Of a stretch of 8,726 bases of DNA, positions 7,439 to 8,726 are shown piece after piece. Under the pieces are notes generated by a model. It did not search any database. It was not told the DNA's origin and saw only the letters and a program-made list of their open reading frames with translations. This DNA is from JAUUZT01 sp964654015. GTDB taxonomy: Bacteria; Chloroflexota; Dehalococcoidia; GIF9; AB-539-J10. Made by a program: the position numbers and the translations under genes. The stretch covers positions 1 to 8,726 of the forward strand of contig CAZZHQ010000104.1 in the NCBI GenBank assembly GCA_964654015.1. Reading direction: 5' to 3'. Positions within the stretch are counted from its first letter, which is position 1. Each line of letters starts with the position of its first letter.

Positions 7439-7446
7439 TAAGCTTA
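7439..7446. repeat. Palindrome TAAGCTTA, copy 2, just before the ATPase start
   Basis: This second exact copy lies 2 bases before the ATPase ATG (minus strand), in the 25-base gap between the first and second genes of the cluster. It overlaps the stop of the five-codon mini-ORF. Both copies fall in non-coding or leader sequence. Confidence 0.35.
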
Positions 7447-7461
7447 TGTTTGCCTCACCAT
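7444..7461 (-). other. Five-codon mini-ORF in the leader of the ATPase gene
   Basis: The ATG at 7459-7461 immediately follows the TAA stop of the 58-residue gene (TAAATG). It reads five codons (M-V-R-Q-T) and stops at TAA, 7 bases before the ATPase ATG. The ATPase start has no good ribosome binding site of its own; the nearest GGTGAGG is about 16 bases away. A terminate-and-reinitiate relay is therefore possible. This is weak evidence, since such a short frame can arise by chance. Confidence 0.25.
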
Positions 7462-7638
7462 TTAGTTTGCTTTGCCAAAGACAGCCCTCAGTAATTCGTT
7501 GGCGTCTGCATGTTCATTCAGGAGTGCAATGATCAATTGTTCGTCTATCCCGGTTTCTTTCAGGCGCTTGACTACTATTTTTGAAAGGATTTGCTCCAGG
7601 GCTATGTTAGGGCTTTTCGTGTTTTCTACCTTCTCCAT
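7462..7638 (-). CDS. Small 58-residue helical protein, first gene of the cluster
   Basis: I do not recognise this protein. It is predicted almost wholly helical, with an amphipathic stretch from about residue 11 to 55 (LEQILSKIVVKRLKETGIDE, then a Leu/Ile-rich helix ending near FGKAN). No Cys, signal peptide or membrane segment is present. A longer reading from TTG at 7677 is open, but I chose ATG at 7638 because a clear promoter lies just upstream and predicts transcription starting at or next to this ATG. The TTG would lie outside the mRNA. There is no Shine-Dalgarno sequence, as expected for a leaderless message. It is 25 bases upstream of the ATPase gene and presumably co-transcribed. It might be a small subunit, a regulator or an antitoxin-like inhibitor of the SIR2 effector; only position supports any of these. 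Confidence 0.65.
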   Translation of the reverse strand: MEKVENTKSPNIALEQILSKIVVKRLKETGIDEQLIIALLNEHADANELLRAVFGKAN

Positions 7639-7645
7639 GGTGAGA

Positions 7646-7674
7646 ATTCTATTCTTTTTAGAGGTTATGGTCAA
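7646..7674 (-). promoter_or_regulatory. Sigma70 promoter of the five-gene cluster, apparently leaderless
   Basis: On the minus strand, TTGACC (plus 7669-7674, 5 of 6 to the -35 consensus) and TAGAAT (plus 7646-7651, 5 of 6 to the -10 consensus) are exactly 17 bases apart. Seven bases then separate the -10 from the ATG at 7638, so the first transcribed base should be at or within a base or two of the start codon. This is the only good promoter I see for the cluster; the downstream gene junctions are overlapping or nearly contiguous. Confidence 0.68.
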
Positions 7675-7698
7675 CAAATCTGCTTGTCAAGCCAAGAA

Positions 7699-7706
7699 TA
7701 AGCTTA
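7699..7706. repeat. Palindrome TAAGCTTA, copy 1, in the divergent promoter region
   Basis: This perfect 8-base palindrome sits just upstream of the -10 of the DUF3800 gene and about 25 bases upstream of the cluster's -35. The only other copy in the window is at 7439-7446. A shorter CTTG-T-CAAG palindrome (7683-7691) lies nearby. It could be a regulator half-site, with the winged-helix protein or the 58-residue protein as possible binders. No direct evidence supports binding. Confidence 0.35.
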
Positions 7707-7711
7707 ACTTG

Positions 7712-7720
7712 TGCTAGAAT
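7712..7720 (+). promoter_or_regulatory. Extended -10 promoter of the DUF3800 gene, apparently leaderless
   Basis: TGC-TAGAAT is a match to the extended -10 form TGn-TATAAT (hexamer 5 of 6, 7715-7720). Seven bases separate it from the GTG start at 7728. No good -35 lies at 16-18 bases; TTGTCA (7684-7689) is 25 bases away and too far. An extended -10 can work without a -35. Transcription starting at the GTG would leave no room for a ribosome binding site, and none is seen. Confidence 0.55.
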
Positions 7721-7727
7721 ACCGTTT

Positions 7728-8579
7728 GTGGGACAGGTTATTAAAATATTTTTAGATGATTCGGGCAAGGTATATAATCCAAAAGATCCTGCGCCGACGT
7801 TGGCGGCGGTGTTCATTCCTGAACCGTTATTAGATGCGGTGAATATTGATTTTGTCCATTTGAAGAAGTCAGCAAAGGACTGGGGAGCCGACACGGATAA
7901 TCCCAATTTCGAGTTCAGCACGAGGTATCTTTTATCGAAGGAGCCGTCGAACAAAGAATATTTTGCAGCCGTAAATCAAGCACATTCAGAGAAAATGCTA
8001 AAGAAGATGGCTTTAGTTATCGCTAGACATAAACTGTTGACTCTATCTGTATGTTTTAACCGTCCTGATGCCGATAAATCAGCGGAGCCTGTATTCAACA
8101 CTTTGCCCGGGGGATTCGACAAACGAGTTCATCTCGCAGCTCTCTTCTTCGGATTGGTCGCAGGCATGTGTGCTAGACAAGATTTAGAAGCTAGTCTAAT
8201 AGTCGATAAAGACTTCGTTCAGGGCTCCTTTTGGCACGATGCTTTGGAATTTACCCGTTCGATGTGGCCTTTTTTGAAAGGGAAGGGAGTATTTACTACT
8301 TGGTCCAAACGTAGCGAACCTGAGTGGCAGATACACGGAGATTTCGCAGAAGTTGATTCCTTCCAGGAATACGGAGTCCAACTTGCTGATCTACTTGCAA
8401 ACACTGTGAGGCGAATCGGCCGTCATGCAACAAATACCATTCCTTATGCCGAACTTAAAAAGGGGTCACTTAAGGAGGTACAAGGATACCGATTTGGGTT
8501 ACCAGGCATCAATGTCTTTCTCCAAATGCATACCCCTGAAACAACTCCGCCTTGGCGTGGTCATCGAAACCAACAGTGA
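7728..8579 (+). CDS. DUF3800 family protein
   Basis: This 283-residue protein matches the DUF3800 pattern. It has FLDDSG at residues 8-13 (the family's DESG-type N-terminal motif, here with Asp for Glu), SLIVDKD at 156-162 and a C-terminal YGVQLADLLANTVRR at 215-229. The conserved acidic residues suggest a metal-dependent RNase H-like fold, but to my knowledge the biochemical activity of the family is not settled. It recurs near mobile elements and defence loci. The GTG at 7728 is the only usable start: an in-frame stop lies upstream at 7659-7661, no ATG/GTG/TTG lies between, and the first motif begins at residue 8. It is divergent from the ATPase-SIR2 cluster and shares an 89-base promoter region with it, so co-regulation is plausible. 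No signal peptide or membrane helix is evident. The C-terminal tail is Pro/Thr/Arg-rich. Confidence 0.87.
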   Translation: MGQVIKIFLDDSGKVYNPKDPAPTLAAVFIPEPLLDAVNIDFVHLKKSAKDWGADTDNPNFEFSTRYLLSKEPSNKEYFAAVNQAHSEKMLKKMALVIARHKLLTLSVCFNRPDADKSAEPVFNTLPGGFDKRVHLAALFFGLVAGMCARQDLEASLIVDKDFVQGSFWHDALEFTRSMWPFLKGKGVFTTWSKRSEPEWQIHGDFAEVDSFQEYGVQLADLLANTVRRIGRHATNTIPYAELKKGSLKEVQGYRFGLPGINVFLQMHTPETTPPWRGHRNQQ

Positions 8580-8644
8580 TTCTTGCACGGCTCTTGTGAT
8601 TTGACCAAAAAGTATATTGAGTCCTCTGAAGAAACAAGAGATAT

Positions 8645-8693
8645 CAGTCTACGACTGCCGGTCTGATGCTACCCTATGCCTAATTGTCGTAGA
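8645..8693. repeat. Nested short inverted repeats in the right-edge intergenic region
   Basis: CAGTC-TAC-GACTG (8645-8657) is a perfect 5-base-arm hairpin. TCTACGAC (8648-8655) also pairs perfectly with GTCGTAGA (8686-8693) across 30 bases. A further pair, CTGCCGG (8655-8661) and CCGGCAG (8706-8712), overlaps these. No U-tract follows a compact GC-rich stem, so this is not a standard intrinsic terminator. It could be a weak terminator for the DUF3800 gene or the edge of another structured element cut by the window. Confidence 0.35.
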
Positions 8694-8726
8694 TAAAACT
8701 TCTTACCCGGCAGATCGGACACCACG

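Noticed and set aside
7684..7720. TTGTCA as the -35 of the DUF3800 promoter
   Set aside because: The spacing to TAGAAT is 25 bases, far outside 16-18. The extended -10 is the better explanation.
8591..8640. Inverted repeat CTCTTGT / ACAAGAG as a terminator
   Set aside because: The seven-base arms are 36 bases apart and no U-tract follows, so this is compatible with chance.

Overview
The window looks like a bacterial accessory (defence-island) region of moderate GC content, in the low to mid 40s per cent by eye. It has sigma70-type promoter hexamers, purine-rich ribosome binding sites (often AAGGGG or AGGAG) and some TTG/GTG starts. Nothing in the sequence fixes the species. I see no rRNA, tRNA, CRISPR array, insertion sequence or phage structural gene.

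Layout. The left edge (1-100, minus strand) holds the N-terminus of a gene that runs off the window; it carries a CxxC zinc-ribbon-like motif and has a strong ribosome binding site. A 377-base gene-free stretch follows, with promoter-like signals on both strands. At 478-1797 (plus) is an N6-adenine/N4-cytosine-type DNA methyltransferase with no visible restriction partner. It converges on a five-gene minus-strand cluster that occupies 7638 down to 1813. In transcription order the cluster encodes a 58-residue helical protein, an 818-residue SMC/RecN/Rad50-like ABC ATPase, a 200-residue four-cysteine zinc-ribbon protein, a 319-residue winged-helix protein and a 538-residue protein with a C-terminal SIR2 (NAD-cleaving type) domain. 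At 7728-8579 (plus), divergent from the cluster, is a DUF3800 family protein. The last 147 bases are gene-free apart from short inverted repeats.

Interpretation. An SMC-like ABC ATPase, small middle subunits and a variable toxic effector together form the architecture of ABC three-component (ABC-3C) and Lamassu-type anti-phage systems. Here the effector would be the SIR2 domain, acting as an NAD+-depleting abortive-infection enzyme. The zinc-ribbon and winged-helix subunits plus the small leading ORF do not match a canonical three-gene Lamassu that I recognise. The locus may therefore be an undescribed or poorly described variant. The DUF3800 protein and the methyltransferase may be partners or simply island neighbours.

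The most unusual details are: (i) the winged-helix and SIR2 ORFs lie in the same reading frame, separated only by one TAG codon and one sense codon; (ii) the divergent pair (58-residue gene and DUF3800 gene) each have a -10 hexamer TAGAAT exactly 7 nt before the start codon, which predicts leaderless mRNAs; (iii) the palindrome TAAGCTTA occurs twice, both times in the regulatory space around these genes.
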